Positions 26,342-35,380 are shown, counted from the stretch's first letter. The stretch: 64,000 nt of DNA from Variovorax sp. OV329 (GCF_900114785.1 NZ_FOUG01000019.1:1-64000), one strand, 5' to 3'. Made by a program: numbers and translations. Notes: generated from the letters alone by a model not told the origin.

Positions 26342-27357
26342 ACGACAAGCCCGCCACGCAGCGGACAACCGACTGGCTTCCCGACTGGCGCTACCGCCTG
26401 CACGAGCAGCGCGGCACCTGGGCGGCGGTGGCGATGTTCGTGCTGATCTTCACGCTCTACATCGCCAAGCATCCCTCGGGGCTCACGGTGCCGGTGCTCG
26501 TCACGGCGACCAACAAGGGCGTGCTGCTGGCCGTCGTGGCCATGGCGCAGACGCTGCCGGTGCTCACCTCGGGCATCGACCTGTCGGTGGGCATGGTGTT
26601 CGTGCTGGCCAACTGCCTGGCCTCGCACCTGGTGGTGGGCACGCCGGCGCAGGCGGCCTTCGGCGTGGTGGTGGTGCTGGCGGTGGGCTCGCTGTGCGGC
26701 TTCATCAACGGCGCGATCATCGTGTGGGGGCGGCTGCAGCCCATCATCACCACGCTGGCCACCGGCACGATCTACTTCGGCATCGCGCTGGGCCTGCGGC
26801 CGGTGCCCGGCGGCGACGTCAACGCGGAGCTGGCCGATGCGCTCACCGGCGCGCTGCCCGGCGGTGTGCCGGCGATGGTGGTGGTGCTCGTGGCCGTGAT
26901 CCTGCTGGTGTGGCTGCCCTACCGGCGCTCGGCGCTGGGACGCGCCGCGCTGGCCATCGGCTCGGCCGAGGGCGCGGCCTACATGTCGGGCGTGGACATC
27001 GGCCGCACCAAGCTGCTCACGTACACGCTGGCCGGGCTGCTGGCGGCCATCGGCGGGGTGCTGCTCACCTTCGTCACCTACTCGGGCGAGGCCTCCTCGG
27101 CCATCGGCGGGGTTTACACGCTCAACTCGATCGCGGCGGTGGTCATCGGCGGCACCTCACTGGCTGGCGGGGCGGGCAGCGCCATCGGCTCGGTGTTCGG
27201 CGCGATGGTGCTGCGCACCATCGGCGACCTGCTCTTCGTGTTTGATTTGGAGCCGCTGTGGCAGCCACTGTTCCAGGGGCTGATCCTGCTGACGGCGGTG
27301 AGCCTGGGTGCGGTGCAGTTGCTCAAGGTGAGCAACCGGCTCGAACTCTTCAAGTGA
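26338..27357 (+). CDS. Sugar ABC transporter permease (1)
   Basis: 339 residues; starts at the ATG that overlaps the ATPase stop (ATGA). After a 30-residue polar N-terminus it has eight to ten membrane helices and the RbsC-type signature LTSGIDLSVGMVFVLANCLA; near the C-terminus there is SIAAVVIGGTSLAGGAGSAI, the coupling-helix region contacting the ATPase. It pairs with permease 2 to form a heterodimeric channel. Confidence 0.92.
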   Translation: MNDKPATQRTTDWLPDWRYRLHEQRGTWAAVAMFVLIFTLYIAKHPSGLTVPVLVTATNKGVLLAVVAMAQTLPVLTSGIDLSVGMVFVLANCLASHLVVGTPAQAAFGVVVVLAVGSLCGFINGAIIVWGRLQPIITTLATGTIYFGIALGLRPVPGGDVNAELADALTGALPGGVPAMVVVLVAVILLVWLPYRRSALGRAALAIGSAEGAAYMSGVDIGRTKLLTYTLAGLLAAIGGVLLTFVTYSGEASSAIGGVYTLNSIAAVVIGGTSLAGGAGSAIGSVFGAMVLRTIGDLLFVFDLEPLWQPLFQGLILLTAVSLGAVQLLKVSNRLELFK

Positions 27358-28340
27358 GCAAGGCGCACGCCATGCAGGCCCTGGTGCTGCGGCTTCGCCA
27401 ATCGGGGCACCTGCCGGTGCTGGCGGCGGCGGCCTGCACGCTGGCGTTGCTGCTGCTGGGCAGCCTCTATTCGAAAAACTTCCTGTCGGCGCAGTACCTG
27501 CTGCAGCAGCTGCAGATTGCGTCCTTCCTCGGCATCGTCGCCACCGGCGCCATGCTGGTGATCCTGCTGGGCGGCATCGATCTGTCGGTGCCCTGGGTGG
27601 TGACGGTGGGCGGCGTGATGTCCGCGGCGGCGGCCGGCTGGTGGGGCAGCACGGGCGAGATGCTGGCCATTCCCTTCGGCATCGCCTGCGGCTGCCTGTT
27701 CGGCGCCATCAATGGCATCGGCGTGGCCTATCTGCGCGTGCCTTCGATGATCTTCACACTGGGCATGAACGCGGTGGCGCAGGGGCTGATCGTGGTGCAG
27801 ACCGGCGGCTTCGCGCCGCAGGACCGGTCTACGCCCGCCATGCATGTGCTGGCCACGGGGCGCGCACTGCTGGGCATTCCCAATGCGCTGCTGGTGTGGT
27901 TGATGGTGGGGGCGTGCACCGTGTTCCTGCTGCATCGAACCACGCTGGGGCGCGCCATCTACGCCGTGGGCAACCGCGAGCGGGCGGCCTACCTGTCGGG
28001 GGTGGACACGCGTCGCGTCACTTTCCTGTGCTTCCTGATCGCGGGCGGCTGCTCGGCCGCCACCGGCGTGCTGCTCACCGGCTATGCCACCAAGGCCTAC
28101 CAGGCGATGGGCGATGCCTACCTGTTGCCCGCCATTGCCGCCGTGGTGCTGGGCGGCACGCATATCCTCGGCGGGCGAGGCTCGTACCTGGGCACGGTGG
28201 TCGGCGTGCTGCTCATCACGCTGCTGCAGTCCATCCTGTCGGTGATGCAGATTCCGGAGATGGGGCGGCAGGTGATCTACGGCGTGGTCATCATCTCGAT
28301 GCTGCTGGTCTACGGGCGTGGCCAGCGGCTGGCACAGTAG
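27354..28340 (+). CDS. Sugar ABC transporter permease (2)
   Basis: About 328 residues. The GTG at 27354 overlaps the previous stop; an ATG at 27372 with an AAGG upstream is an equally good start (322 residues). Eight or more membrane helices, the motif LVILLGGIDLSVPWVVTVGG, and LPAIAAVVLGGTHILGGRGS near the end identify an RbsC-type permease. Two separate permeases in one operon suggest a heterodimer, as in several Burkholderiales sugar importers. Confidence 0.92.
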   Translation: MSKAHAMQALVLRLRQSGHLPVLAAAACTLALLLLGSLYSKNFLSAQYLLQQLQIASFLGIVATGAMLVILLGGIDLSVPWVVTVGGVMSAAAAGWWGSTGEMLAIPFGIACGCLFGAINGIGVAYLRVPSMIFTLGMNAVAQGLIVVQTGGFAPQDRSTPAMHVLATGRALLGIPNALLVWLMVGACTVFLLHRTTLGRAIYAVGNRERAAYLSGVDTRRVTFLCFLIAGGCSAATGVLLTGYATKAYQAMGDAYLLPAIAAVVLGGTHILGGRGSYLGTVVGVLLITLLQSILSVMQIPEMGRQVIYGVVIISMLLVYGRGQRLAQ

Positions 28341-28374
28341 CGACAACAACAGATCAGAAGAAAGGACGGAGACC

Positions 28375-29310
28375 TTGGCCCTCGACCCCAGCCCCACCAC
28401 CTTCGAGGTGCGCGATGCGCGCTTTCGCAAGCTCTTCTTCGGCAATGCGCACCTGGAGAAGCTCTACACCGGCTGCCGCTGGGCCGAAGGGCCGGTGTGG
28501 TTCGCGGCAGGCCGCTACCTGCTGTGGTCCGACATTCCCAACGACCGCATGCTGCGCTGGGACGAGTGCGACGGCTCGGTCGCAGTATTCCGCCAGCCGG
28601 CCATGAACACCAACGGCCACACGGTGGACCACGAGGGCCGGCTGGTGTCCTGCGAGCACCGCGGCCGCTGCGTCTCGCGCACAGAGCACGACGGCAGCCG
28701 GCGGGTGTTGGCCTCGCACGTCGAGGGCAAGCGCCTCAGTTCGCCCAACGACCTGGTGGTGAAGTCCGACGGCAGCATCTGGTTCACCGACCCGAGCTAC
28801 GGCATCGACAGCGACTACGAAGGCGACGCCTCGCCCAACGAGATCGGCGCCCAGTGCGTCTACCGCATCGCGCCCGACCTGGCCAGCGTGCGCCGCGTAG
28901 CCGAGGGCTTCGTGCAGCCCAACGGCATTGCCTTCTCGCCCGACGAGCGGCTGCTCTACGTGGCCGACACCGGCGCCACGCACGTGGACAACGGGCCGCG
29001 CCACATCCGTCGCTTCACCGTTGGCGCGGACGGCGCGAGCGTGCAGGGCGGCGAGGTGTTCGCCGACTGCGAGGCGGGGCTCTTCGACGGCTTTCGCATC
29101 GACGTGCACGGCAACCTGTGGACCAGTGCCGGCGACGGCGTGCACTGCTTCGCGCCCGACGGCACGCTGCTGGGCAAGGTGCGCGTGCCCGAGGTGGTGG
29201 CCAACGTGTGCTTCGGCGGGCAGAAGCTCAATAGGCTTTTCATCTGCGGCACGACCTCGCTGTACTCGGTGTACCTGAACACGCGGGGGGCGGTGCGGCC
29301 GGCGGGTTGA
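28375..29310 (+). CDS. SMP-30/gluconolactonase-family sugar lactonase
   Basis: 311 residues from a TTG at 28375 that has a GGACGGAG site in place. A six-bladed propeller with the metal ligands of the family: Glu in RWAEGPVWF, Asn in SSPNDLVVKSDGSIWFTDPS, and Asn/Asp in FVQPNGIAFSPDERLLYVAD. These enzymes hydrolyse aldonolactones made by sugar dehydrogenases. It is the last gene of the importer operon (35 bp after permease 2), so the imported sugar is probably oxidised to a lactone and then opened here; the dehydrogenase is not in the window. Confidence 0.9.
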   Translation: MALDPSPTTFEVRDARFRKLFFGNAHLEKLYTGCRWAEGPVWFAAGRYLLWSDIPNDRMLRWDECDGSVAVFRQPAMNTNGHTVDHEGRLVSCEHRGRCVSRTEHDGSRRVLASHVEGKRLSSPNDLVVKSDGSIWFTDPSYGIDSDYEGDASPNEIGAQCVYRIAPDLASVRRVAEGFVQPNGIAFSPDERLLYVADTGATHVDNGPRHIRRFTVGADGASVQGGEVFADCEAGLFDGFRIDVHGNLWTSAGDGVHCFAPDGTLLGKVRVPEVVANVCFGGQKLNRLFICGTTSLYSVYLNTRGAVRPAG

Positions 29311-29344
29311 TGGGCGCGCAACAAGGTCGCCAGCCCTCGGCAGC

Positions 29345-30565
29345 TCAGAAGTCCACCAGCCGCAGCCCCACGCCGAACACCGTGCGGCTGCGGTTGTAGT
29401 CCACCAGCGTGTCGCCATACCCGTGGAAGATCTGCGCCACGAAGCGCAGGTTGGTGGTGGCCGGGTCCCCGATGGCGCGGGTGTATTCCAGGCGCTGCGA
29501 GCCCTTGCCCCAGGTGCGCCAGGTCAGGCCGATGGCGTTCTTCGCGTCCGGATACCACCAGCCCGACAGCTCGACGCGGCCGATGTAGTCGGTGATGTCG
29601 GGGTTGTCGTCGTTCTCCGGGTCCTCGCTGATGCGCTTCCACGCGCGGGCGTTGAACACGAAGCGGTTGTCAAGTTCGATGCCGCCCATCAGGTAGATGC
29701 GGTTCCAACTGCGCGAGTACGGGTCGCTCTGGCCGTTGGACTGGTGTGCGATGCCGGCGCCCGCGTAGCGCCAGCGCCAGCCGCCGGGCAGCTTCAGGTC
29801 GGTCGGATAGACATACATCATCTCCGGCTCGTGGTCGGTGGTGCGGAAGGGCCGAGACAGCTCGGAGTTGAACACTTGCCAGGTCGACTGCTGCGTGTAG
29901 CCGAACCACAGCGAATCCTTGCGCGTCGGGTCGGCGCCGGTGAGCAGGCCCTGGGCAACCTTGGTGCGCAGCGACAGGTTCAACCGCATCTCGCCCGGCT
30001 GGTAGTCCTGCGGCGTGCCGGTGTGGTTGGGCGCGGGCGAGGTGGGCGTCTGCGGACGGTCGGTGGCCATCGCGAAAGTGACGTCGATCGGGCGGTAGCC
30101 GCGAAGACCGAAGGTGCCGCAGCTGGTGCCGTCTTCCAGTTCCCAGAAGCGCGACAAGGTGGAGTACTGCCGGTCGCGACAGGCATCGCCGCTGGCCTCG
30201 ACGATGCGTGTGACGGGCTGGCTCGCATCCACCGGGATCGGGTTCGCCTCGGCCGAGGCAGCGTTCGCCGATGCGGCCGATGTCGCTGGCGCGCTGACCA
30301 CCGGCGGCGGCGTGGACCGCGCTGCGGCCGGCGCGGCCGTGGTGCCGGCGGAGGGCTGGAGCATCTGCCGGTTCGACCAGCGGTCGAAGCAATTCAGGCG
30401 CGCGTCCTTGTCACCGGTGATGCGCTGGCACTGCTGCCAGCCCAGGTCTTCGGACGATGCGTCCTGCGCCTGCGCTCTGGCGGGTGTCACGGAAAGAATG
30501 AGAAAGGCGCAGCTCGTGGCCAACAGGCCAGCTGCCGCCACGTCGCCGCGGAGGCTGGTTTGCAT
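29345..30565 (-). CDS. pldA: Outer-membrane phospholipase A (OMPLA)
   Basis: 406 residues. Signal peptide at the N-terminus (ending near PARAQAQ), then a long Ala/Pro/Ser-rich linker (about residues 60-110) not present in E. coli PldA, then the 12-strand barrel. The catalytic triad is in GIAHQSNGQSDPYSRSWNR: His274, Ser276 and Asn288, with the same spacing as His142/Ser144/Asn156 of E. coli. The last residue is Phe, as expected for a BAM substrate. It hydrolyses phospholipids in the outer leaflet. It follows the next upstream gene by 14 bp and is third in an operon with the helicase gene. Confidence 0.9.
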   Translation of the reverse strand: MQTSLRGDVAAAGLLATSCAFLILSVTPARAQAQDASSEDLGWQQCQRITGDKDARLNCFDRWSNRQMLQPSAGTTAAPAAARSTPPPVVSAPATSAASANAASAEANPIPVDASQPVTRIVEASGDACRDRQYSTLSRFWELEDGTSCGTFGLRGYRPIDVTFAMATDRPQTPTSPAPNHTGTPQDYQPGEMRLNLSLRTKVAQGLLTGADPTRKDSLWFGYTQQSTWQVFNSELSRPFRTTDHEPEMMYVYPTDLKLPGGWRWRYAGAGIAHQSNGQSDPYSRSWNRIYLMGGIELDNRFVFNARAWKRISEDPENDDNPDITDYIGRVELSGWWYPDAKNAIGLTWRTWGKGSQRLEYTRAIGDPATTNLRFVAQIFHGYGDTLVDYNRSRTVFGVGLRLVDF

Positions 30566-30579
30566 AGGGGTCGGGTTCC

Positions 30580-31023
30580 TTATCGCCAGCTGCCGGATCG
30601 GTGCAGGACGAAGTCGTGGCTGCTGTCGTCGGACGAGCGATACCAGGTGCCTTTGAATTCCTTGCCGCAGGTGCCGGGCACCAGCGCGCCGGACCAGCTG
30701 GCGCTGATCGACTTGCCGTCCTGCGACTCGTCCAGCGCGAGCTGGCCATCAGGGTCGATGTCGCCCGCCAGTTGCGCGGGCGGCTGCCCGGCGCGCTTCA
30801 GCGTGCCGCGAAAGCCGTCGTATTCGGGGTGGCGCTCCAGCACCATCGTGGCGATGCCGGCCTGGCCCTCGATGCGCGCCTCCCAGCTGCCATAGAAGGA
30901 CTGGGTCGGTATGTCTCGTGCGTTCTCGGGGCAGGCGGCAGCCGGCTTGTCCTGCGCCCATGCCGCGGGCACGGCGAGGAAGCAGGACGCCAGGGCGGCG
31001 ACCAGGAGATGCCGCCGCGTCAT
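30580..31023 (-). CDS. Small exported protein, unknown function
   Basis: 147 residues. Signal peptide MTRRHLLVAALASCFLAVPA to AWAQ. The mature domain has a lipocalin-like or beta-rich look: FYGSWEARIEGQAGIATMVL, GFRGTLKRAGQPPAQLAGDI, CGKEFKGTWYRS, with two cysteines. Its ATG overlaps the helicase stop (ATGA) and it is followed by pldA, so it may be periplasmic and connected with envelope lipids. The family is not recognised. Confidence 0.75.
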   Translation of the reverse strand: MTRRHLLVAALASCFLAVPAAWAQDKPAAACPENARDIPTQSFYGSWEARIEGQAGIATMVLERHPEYDGFRGTLKRAGQPPAQLAGDIDPDGQLALDESQDGKSISASWSGALVPGTCGKEFKGTWYRSSDDSSHDFVLHRSGSWR

Positions 31024-33122
31024 GGTTGGTTGGGCGCCGCGGGGGGCGTGGCAGAGGAGGCGGCCGTCGCGGCGGCGGTGTCCGCCGCGCGCTTGGCGAA
31101 CTCGGCGCGCAGCGCCTTGAGCTTCTCGCGCGGGTCTTCCCGCACCGTGGCCTTGTCCAGCGCCATCTCGGCGATGAAGCGGCTGGGCTGCGCGGCCACC
31201 ATCTCGCGGCCCTTCTTGCGCCGCTTGGTCCAGCTCACCGCGAGGGTACGCTGGGCGCGGGTGATGCCCACGTACATCAGGCGGCGCTCTTCCTGCAGCC
31301 GCTCCAGCGTGTTCTCGGCCACCTTTTCCTGCCGGCCCTCGTCGTCGTCGAGCTTGAAGGGCAGCAGGCCTTCGTTCACACCCACCAGCATCACGTGCGG
31401 CCACTCCAGGCCCTTGGAGGCATGCAGGGTAGAGAGGGTGACCACGTTCTGGTCCTGCTCGCGCTCGCTGATGGTGGACAGCAGCGAGATGGTCTGCGCG
31501 ACTTCCATCAGGCTCTTCTGCTCGCGGTCGGCCGCGGTGACGCCGGCCGCGTCGTCGATCTGGCCGCCGCAGCGTTGCGACATCCAGTCGCAGAACTCCA
31601 GCACGTTCGTCCAGCGGCTGGCCGCGGCCTGCTCGCTGTCCTCGCCGTCGTAAAGGTGCTTCTCGTATTCGATTTCCTTGAGCCAGGTGGTGAGGAAGGC
31701 GAGTGCGTTCTCGGCGCCCATGGTTTGGCGGGCGCGGTATTCCAGGTCGTTGATGTAGCGGCCGAACTCGAGCAGGCCGTCCAGCGCGCGCTTGTTCATC
31801 ACGCTGGGCAGGGACGCGCTGAACAGCGACTCGAACAGGCTCAGCTTGTACTGAGTGGCGAACACGCCCAGGCTCTGCAGCGTGGTGTGGCCGATGCCGC
31901 GCTTGGGCGTGGTCACGGCGCGCAGGAACGCCGGGTCGTCGTCGTTGTTGACCCACAGCCGGAACCAGCCGCACAGGTCCTTGATCTCGGCGCGGTCGAA
32001 GAAGCTCTGGCCGCCCGAGACCTTGTAGGGAATCTGCGCCTTGCGCAGCGCCTGCTCGAAGACCCGGGCCTGGTGGTTGGCGCGGTAGAGGATGGCGAAG
32101 TCGCGGAATTCCTTGTGCTGCGAGCTCTCGCGCAGGCTGGTGATGCGGGCGGCCACGCGTTCGGCCTCGTGCTGCTCGTTGTCGCAGTCGACCACGCGCA
32201 CCGGCTCGCCCGCGCCCAGTTCGCTGAACAGCGTCTTGGGAAAGAGCTTGGGGTTGGGGCCGATCACGTTGTTGGCCGCGTCCAGGATGGCGCTGGTGCT
32301 GCGGTAGTTCTGCTCCAGCTTCACCACCTTGAGCTCGGGGAAGTCGATGGGCAGCTTGCGCAGGTTGTCCAGCGTGGCGCCGCGCCAGCCGTAGATGGAC
32401 TGGTCGTCGTCGCCCACCGCGGTAAAGCGCCCGCGCTCGCCCACCAGGGCCTTGAGCACCTCGTACTGGGTGGCGTTGGTGTCCTGGTATTCGTCCACCA
32501 GCACGTGGCCCAGGGCGGCCTGCCACTTGTTGCGCACTTCCTCATGCTCGGCCAGCAGCTTGAGCGGCATGCCGATGAGGTCGTCGAAGTCCACGCTCTG
32601 GTAGGCCACCAGGCGTTCCTCGTAGCGCGCCATGATGCGGGCGCAGATGCGCTCGCTGTCGTCCGCCGCCTGCGCCTCGGCCTGGGCCGCGTTCAGGCCC
32701 ATGTTCTTCCACTTGCTGATGGTCCACTGCCAGATGCGTGCGGTGGCCGCGTCGGTGGTGCCGCCGGCGTCCTTCAGGATGCGGATGATGTCGTCCGAAT
32801 CGAGGATGCTGAACTGGCGCTTCAGGCCCAGCACCTCGCCGTCCTCGCGCATCATGCGCACGCCCAGGGCGTGGAAGGTGCAGATCACCACCTTGCGCGC
32901 GTCCTTGCCGATCAGCCCCTTGGCCCGCTCGCGCATCTCGGCCGCCGCCTTGTTGGTGAAGGTGATGGCTGCGATGCGCTCGGGCGCCAGGCCGGCCTGG
33001 ATCAGCCGGGCCACCTTCATCGTGATCACCCGCGTCTTGCCCGAGCCCGCGCCGGCCAGCACGAGGCAGGGCCCGTGCATGTAATTGACAGCTTCCTGTT
33101 GCGAAAGATTGAGGCCGGACAT
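31020..33122 (-). CDS. rep: ATP-dependent 3'-5' DNA helicase (Rep/UvrD family)
   Basis: 700 residues from the ATG at 33122 (MSGLNLSQQEAVNYM), the normal start for Rep-type proteins; the upstream extension to 33167 is not conserved. Superfamily 1 motifs in order: AGAGSGKT (residues 23-30), TFTNKAAAEM, VDEYQDTN, VGDDDQSIYGWRGA, QNYRST, TLHASKGLEW, EERRLMYVGITRA. It unwinds DNA at stalled forks. The C-terminal tail is Ala-rich. First gene of an operon with a small exported protein and pldA, an odd pairing. The subtype Rep versus UvrD is judged from the N-terminus and length. Confidence 0.9.
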   Translation of the reverse strand: MSGLNLSQQEAVNYMHGPCLVLAGAGSGKTRVITMKVARLIQAGLAPERIAAITFTNKAAAEMRERAKGLIGKDARKVVICTFHALGVRMMREDGEVLGLKRQFSILDSDDIIRILKDAGGTTDAATARIWQWTISKWKNMGLNAAQAEAQAADDSERICARIMARYEERLVAYQSVDFDDLIGMPLKLLAEHEEVRNKWQAALGHVLVDEYQDTNATQYEVLKALVGERGRFTAVGDDDQSIYGWRGATLDNLRKLPIDFPELKVVKLEQNYRSTSAILDAANNVIGPNPKLFPKTLFSELGAGEPVRVVDCDNEQHEAERVAARITSLRESSQHKEFRDFAILYRANHQARVFEQALRKAQIPYKVSGGQSFFDRAEIKDLCGWFRLWVNNDDDPAFLRAVTTPKRGIGHTTLQSLGVFATQYKLSLFESLFSASLPSVMNKRALDGLLEFGRYINDLEYRARQTMGAENALAFLTTWLKEIEYEKHLYDGEDSEQAAASRWTNVLEFCDWMSQRCGGQIDDAAGVTAADREQKSLMEVAQTISLLSTISEREQDQNVVTLSTLHASKGLEWPHVMLVGVNEGLLPFKLDDDEGRQEKVAENTLERLQEERRLMYVGITRAQRTLAVSWTKRRKKGREMVAAQPSRFIAEMALDKATVREDPREKLKALRAEFAKRAADTAAATAASSATPPAAPNQP

Positions 33123-33226
33123 GGAAAAGACGGGAACGCGCGAAGCAGGGGATGGGAGTCCGGTCAATCATACGGGGGGCGCTTTTCGCATGACGAAGGG
33201 GCCGGGCGGCGACAATCCGCCTCCTC

Positions 33227-34198
33227 GTGCTGCAGATCTTCCTCGTCACCATCCCCTTCTTTGCACTGGTTGCCGCCGGCTACGTGGCCGCCCGCAGCCG
33301 CGTGCTGCCGCTGGAGGCCATTCCGGGGCTCAACGCCTTCGTCCTGTACTTCGCTCTGCCCTGCATGCTGTACCGCTTCGGGGCCAACACGCCCATCGCG
33401 CAGCTGCTGGACGGCAGCGTGGCGTTGGTCTGGGGCCTGTGCGGGCTGGCCACGGTGGCCGCGGTGGTGGCCTTCAGCCGCAACGAGCGCATCCGCTGGA
33501 ACGACGCTTCCTTCGGGGCGCTGGTTGCGGCGTTCCCCAATACCGGCTTCATGGGCGTGCCGCTGCTCACCGCCATCCTGGGCACGCAGGTGGCCGGGCC
33601 GGTGATCATCACCATCACCTTCGACATGGTGGTGACCTCCTCGCTGTGCATCGCGCTCTCGCGGCTGGACGCCGCCGGATCGCACGGTGCCGCGCAGGCC
33701 ATGCGCAAGGCGCTGGCGGGCGTGCTGCGCAACCCGATGCCGTGGTCCATCCTGCTGGGCGGCGTGGCCTCGGCCGCGAGCTACGAGCTGCCCGGTCCGG
33801 TGGACCGCACGGTGACCATGCTGGGCGACGCCGCCTCGCCGGTGGCTCTGTTCACCATCGGCGCGGTGCTGGCGCGCTCGGCCATGCTCGCGGCGCATGC
33901 CCGCGGCCGCGCGCCCGTGCGCGACGTGCTGCCAGTGGTGCTGGTCAAGCTGGTGGTGCATCCGCTGCTCGTGTGCGCGGTGGCGCTGGCGGCGCGCGCC
34001 ATGGGCCTGCCCCTGAGCCTGCCGGCCTGCGTGGCGCTGGTGCTGGTGGCGGCGCTGCCGAGCGCGAGCAATGTCTCCATGCTGGCGGAGCGCTTCGGTG
34101 CGGACAACGGCCGCATCGCACGCATCATCCTGTGGACGACGGCGGCGGCCTTCTTCACCTTCCCGCTGGTGGTGGGCCAGGCGGAGCGCCTGCGTTGA
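33227..34198 (+). CDS. AEC-family auxin/malonate-efflux-carrier-like transporter
   Basis: 323 residues, all membrane: about ten helices. The family hallmarks are the N-terminal ALVAAGYVAARSRVLPLEAI, FVLYFALPCMLYRF, the AAFPNTGFMGVPLL segment and the late ALPSASNVSMLAERFGAD. It probably moves dicarboxylates or similar small acids across the inner membrane. A GTG at 33227 starts it; divergent from the helicase gene with 104 bp between. Confidence 0.88.
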   Translation: MLQIFLVTIPFFALVAAGYVAARSRVLPLEAIPGLNAFVLYFALPCMLYRFGANTPIAQLLDGSVALVWGLCGLATVAAVVAFSRNERIRWNDASFGALVAAFPNTGFMGVPLLTAILGTQVAGPVIITITFDMVVTSSLCIALSRLDAAGSHGAAQAMRKALAGVLRNPMPWSILLGGVASAASYELPGPVDRTVTMLGDAASPVALFTIGAVLARSAMLAAHARGRAPVRDVLPVVLVKLVVHPLLVCAVALAARAMGLPLSLPACVALVLVAALPSASNVSMLAERFGADNGRIARIILWTTAAAFFTFPLVVGQAERLR

Positions 34199-34220
34199 CC
34201 GGACGCGCTGGCGCGCAGGC

Positions 34221-34874
34221 TCAGTCGGAGATCACGCCCAGCTTGCGCGGGTCGGCATCCGCCAGCAGTTCGCAGCGGGTGAAATCCCGGCCCTGCGAGC
34301 CGTCGCAGTAGTAGGTGTTGTAGACGCGGCCGAAGAGGGTGGGGCTGGCCACGAAGAGCACGCCGTGCTCGGGCCGCCACTTTTCCTTGGGCGGCGCGTC
34401 GGTGGCGTCCACCATTTCGCCGTCCTGCGGGGGTTCGGTGAACTCGGCCAGGGTCCGGTAGGACTCCTCGCCGCGCCAGCGCGATGCCAGCTCGGCCGGT
34501 TTGGGCCGCGTGCCCACCGGGATCAGCAGGGCGTTGACCTGCTCGCCCTCGCCGAAGCGATGCACCTTGCCTGCCAGATAGGCGTAGGCGCAGGCCGCAT
34601 GGCACTGGCCGATCACCTCGGTGTTGACGCCGGTCTCCCGGATGGCCTGCGCGTAGAGGCCGGCCGCCTCGGCAGTGCCGCCCATCGAATCGACGAAGAC
34701 CACCGTCTGCACGTTGCCACGGCGCAGGTTCTCGACGAAGACCTGCACCGCGCTGCCGTCGAGCATGCCCTCCACCAGCAAGCGGCGGCCCTCCATGGAA
34801 ATTTCCGCCGGCTGCACCGCGACACCGGTGCCGACGAATACCAAGCCCAAGCAGAGTCTGTGCAGGGTTCTCAT
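34221..34874 (-). CDS. Exported ClpP-fold-like protein, probably catalytically inactive
   Basis: 217 residues; the ATG at 34874 has GGGGAG six bases upstream. A short signal peptide (MRTLHRLCLGLVFVGTGVAV) is followed by a Clp/crotonase-like fold: VVFVDSMGGTAEAAGLYAQA, then NTEVIGQCHAACAYAYLAGK. In related proteins the second segment carries the nucleophilic Ser before the Cys (ASAC); here it is AAC, so the catalytic Ser seems absent. The C-terminal part ends with a disulfide-like pair (YYCDGSQGRDFTRCEL). Role unknown. It converges with the AEC gene. Confidence 0.65.
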   Translation of the reverse strand: MRTLHRLCLGLVFVGTGVAVQPAEISMEGRRLLVEGMLDGSAVQVFVENLRRGNVQTVVFVDSMGGTAEAAGLYAQAIRETGVNTEVIGQCHAACAYAYLAGKVHRFGEGEQVNALLIPVGTRPKPAELASRWRGEESYRTLAEFTEPPQDGEMVDATDAPPKEKWRPEHGVLFVASPTLFGRVYNTYYCDGSQGRDFTRCELLADADPRKLGVISD

Positions 34875-35078
34875 TTTTCTCCCCATCAGGCTGGACAAAT
34901 GCGTACCAATTCCCTGGCTCGAAGCTCGCAGTGTGCAGCCAGGACGTCAACTGCTGTTTCACTATCTTGCGCCTGGGCCAACGTCCCCACCTTCGACCGG
35001 GTCGGCTCTAGAGCTTTAGGCTAGTTCTAAGGTACTCAAAATCACTTAGAGTGGGGTTCAATGAACGGGAGCTTCTCC

Positions 35079-35285
35079 ATGACAACACTTTTTCGACTCG
35101 TGTTGTGGGCCGTCTGGTGCGGCGCCATGGGCTGGCTGTGGTCGGCCCAGATGATGGGCGCGGGCATGGCCCTCACGGCCGGCGCGCTTGGCCTGGGCCT
35201 GTTTGCATGGCCCGGCAGCACCACCCGCCGGCGACGCGGCGGCGAGCTGCGCTACGTCGAGATGGCCAAGCAGCCTATCAGTTAG
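35079..35285 (+). CDS. Small membrane protein (68 aa)
   Basis: The ATG at 35079 has GGGAG nine bases upstream, preferred to 35061. Two hydrophobic segments (LFRLVLWAVWCGAMGWLWSA and MALTAGALGLGLFAWP) are followed by a basic RRRRGGELRYVEM tail, predicting a hairpin in the inner membrane with cytoplasmic tail. No family recognised. It is preceded by an AT-rich segment (about 34970-35050) likely to hold the promoter. Confidence 0.6.
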   Translation: MTTLFRLVLWAVWCGAMGWLWSAQMMGAGMALTAGALGLGLFAWPGSTTRRRRGGELRYVEMAKQPIS

Positions 35286-35300
35286 CCTCCCCGGCTACTC

Positions 35301-35380
35301 ACTTCGCTTCGCTTCGCTGCGTGTAGTTCGCCACTCCAGAGGAGGGGACCGCAGCTGCGGCCCGGCGGAGCCGGCTCCGC
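35301..35380. repeat. Palindromic intergenic element between convergent genes
   Basis: Three tandem CTTCG copies at 35302-35316 are followed by two perfect palindromes: CCGCAGCTGCGG (35348-35359) and a 16-mer GCGGAGCCGGCTCCGC (35364-35379). The element lies between two genes that end toward each other (35285 plus, 35441 minus), where a bidirectional terminator or a REP-like dispersed repeat would be expected. There is no T run. It resembles GC-rich palindromic intergenic sequences common in this bacterial family, but copy number cannot be checked here. Confidence 0.5.

Noticed and set aside
30918-33605. An 895-codon plus-strand frame opposite the Rep-type helicase
   Set aside because: It is antisense to a gene with every helicase motif and has no protein family signature of its own.
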